A DNA stretch of 64,000 nucleotides, from positions 124,001 to 188,000 of the forward strand of contig NZ_JOTN01000003.1 in the NCBI RefSeq assembly GCF_000712595.1, read 5' to 3'. Shown here one piece after another: positions 63,155 through 64,000 of the stretch. This DNA is from Bacillus manliponensis (lineage in GTDB: Bacteria; Bacillota; Bacilli; Bacillales; Bacillaceae_G). Every line of letters begins with the position of its first letter. Position 1 is the first letter of the stretch. A program made the translations under genes and the position numbers. The notes beneath the pieces were generated by a model. That model did not search any database, was not told where the DNA came from, and saw only the letters and a list, made by a program, of their open reading frames with translations.

Positions 63155-64000
63155 AACTGAAAATCGGGATTACTTGTTATCCTTCTGTCGGTGGTTCTGG
63201 TGTCGTTGGGACAGAATTAGGAAAGTTATTAGCAGAGCGCGGACATGAAATTCATTTTATTACGTCAGGTTTACCGTTTCGCTTAAATAAAATCAATCCA
63301 AATATTTATTTTCACGAAGTAACAGTAAATCAATATTCTGTGTTTCAATATCCCCCGTATGATTTAGCGTTGGCAAGTAAAATGGCTGAAGTGGCAGAGC
63401 GTGAACAGCTCGATATTTTACATGTACATTATGCAATTCCGCATGCAATTTGTGCATATTTAGCAAAGCAAATGATTGGTGACAAAGTGAAAATTGTTAC
63501 GACATTACATGGTACTGATATTACTGTACTTGGATCTGATCCATCTTTAAATAACTTGATTCGTTTTGGCATTGAACAATCAGACGTCGTAACAGCTGTA
63601 TCGCAGTCATTGATTGAAGAAACATATGAATTAGTTCGTCCGAAAAAAGAAATTCAAACAGTATATAATTTTATTGATGAGCGTGTGTATTTTAAGCGTG
63701 ATATGTCACAGTTTAAAAAAGAGTATGACATTGCTGATGATGAAAAAGTGTGTATTCATATTTCAAATTTCCGTAAAGTGAAACGGGCGCAAGATGTTGT
63801 GCAATCATTTGCACTTATTGCAGAGCAAGTCAAGGCGAAGTTATTGCTTGTTGGTGACGGACCTGAGCTTTGTACAATTGTACAGCTTGTAAAGAAGCTA
63901 GATATTGAAGATCGCGTACTATTTTTAGGAAAGCAAGATAATGTAGCGGAGTTGCTTGCGATGAGTGACTTAATGTTACTTTTATCGGAAAAAGAAAGCT
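63151..64000 (+). CDS. bshA: N-acetyl-alpha-D-glucosaminyl L-malate synthase BshA (cut by window edge)
   Basis: Family 4 glycosyltransferase that joins GlcNAc from UDP-GlcNAc to L-malate, first step of bacillithiol synthesis. Starts [39 protein letters not shown] and [14 protein letters not shown] are typical. The open frame runs without a stop to the last base, about 283 residues visible. ATG 63151 overlaps the bshB1 stop (ATGA) with AGGAGGAAT before it. Confidence 0.96.
   Translation, partial: MKLKIGITCYPSVGGSGVVGTELGKLLAERGHEIHFITSGLPFRLNKINPNIYFHEVTVNQYSVFQYPPYDLALASKMAEVAEREQLDILHVHYAIPHAICAYLAKQMIGDKVKIVTTLHGTDITVLGSDPSLNNLIRFGIEQSDVVTAVSQSLIEETYELVRPKKEIQTVYNFIDERVYFKRDMSQFKKEYDIADDEKVCIHISNFRKVKRAQDVVQSFALIAEQVKAKLLLVGDGPELCTIVQLVKKLDIEDRVLFLGKQDNVAELLAMSDLMLLLSEKES

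Overview
The window is 64 kb of ordinary low-GC Bacillus chromosome. Gene content and order point to the Bacillus cereus group. The order follows the B. subtilis ypuI-dacB-spmAB-rluB-resABCDE, fer-ribU-ypbB-recQ-ypbDE-ypbG-mecB-gudB, ypdA-cmk-ypfD-fni, der-gpsA-spoIVA-hbs-folE-hepS-menG-hepT-ndk, aroC-aroB-aroH-hisC-aroA-ypiA-ypiB-ypiF-qcrABC and ypjB-ypjD-dapB-mgsA-bshB1-bshA blocks. It differs in ways typical of the cereus group: a second Mn/Fe superoxide dismutase with an N-terminal extension (sod15 type) beside dacB, and many intergenic copies of a repeat that I recognise as bcr1. The species cannot be fixed from the sequence alone. I saw no rRNA, tRNA, insertion sequence, prophage or CRISPR array.

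Layout. 1-8500: end of a small protein, mprF on the minus strand, ypuI, sod15, the sporulation operon dacB-spmA-spmB, and rluB. 8500-14900: cytochrome c biogenesis and its regulators (resABC, resDE). 15100-18700: cobalamin adenosyltransferase, an M23/LysM peptidase, an unknown membrane protein, and an FMN riboswitch controlling ribU. 18700-26500: ferredoxin with Fur-like sites, the overlapping ypbB-recQ-ypbD-ypbE cluster, ypbG, mecB and gudB. 26500-33400: small proteins, an amidase, bacillithiol-disulfide reductase ypdA, asparaginase, cmk, ypfD and fni. 33400-41700: ypzI (44 codons), yphA, the YIEGIA/capping pair, der, gpsA, spoVIF, yphE, yphF and spoIVA. 42000-46400: HU, folE, menaquinone/heptaprenyl synthesis and ndk. 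46800-55100: shikimate/aromatic genes, ypiA, ypiB, ypiF. 55200-57200: cytochrome bc complex. 57500-64000: a DUF1461-type membrane protein, ypjB, a YugP-like metallopeptidase, ypjC, then the ypjD-dapB-mgsA-bshB1-bshA operon, cut by the right edge.

How it works together. The region is rich in respiration (resABC, qcrABC, menG, hepS/T, ferredoxin), sporulation (dacB, spmAB, spoVIF, spoIVA, YIEGIA pair, ypjB), aromatic amino acid synthesis, and bacillithiol synthesis and recycling (bshA, bshB1, ypdA). Most transcription units end in clear hairpin-plus-T terminators.

No wholly new system is evident. The strongest non-gene signal is the set of about a dozen bcr1-like elements. They come in full-length, end-only, truncated and extended forms; the extended form carries a shared internal module of about 100 bp, and some copies form the 5' leaders of genes. 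Other points of interest are Fur-like operators around the ferredoxin promoter, a 10-codon leader ORF before spoIVA, possible gene relics, and genes missing relative to B. subtilis (mtrB, cheR, the trp operon, tyrA).
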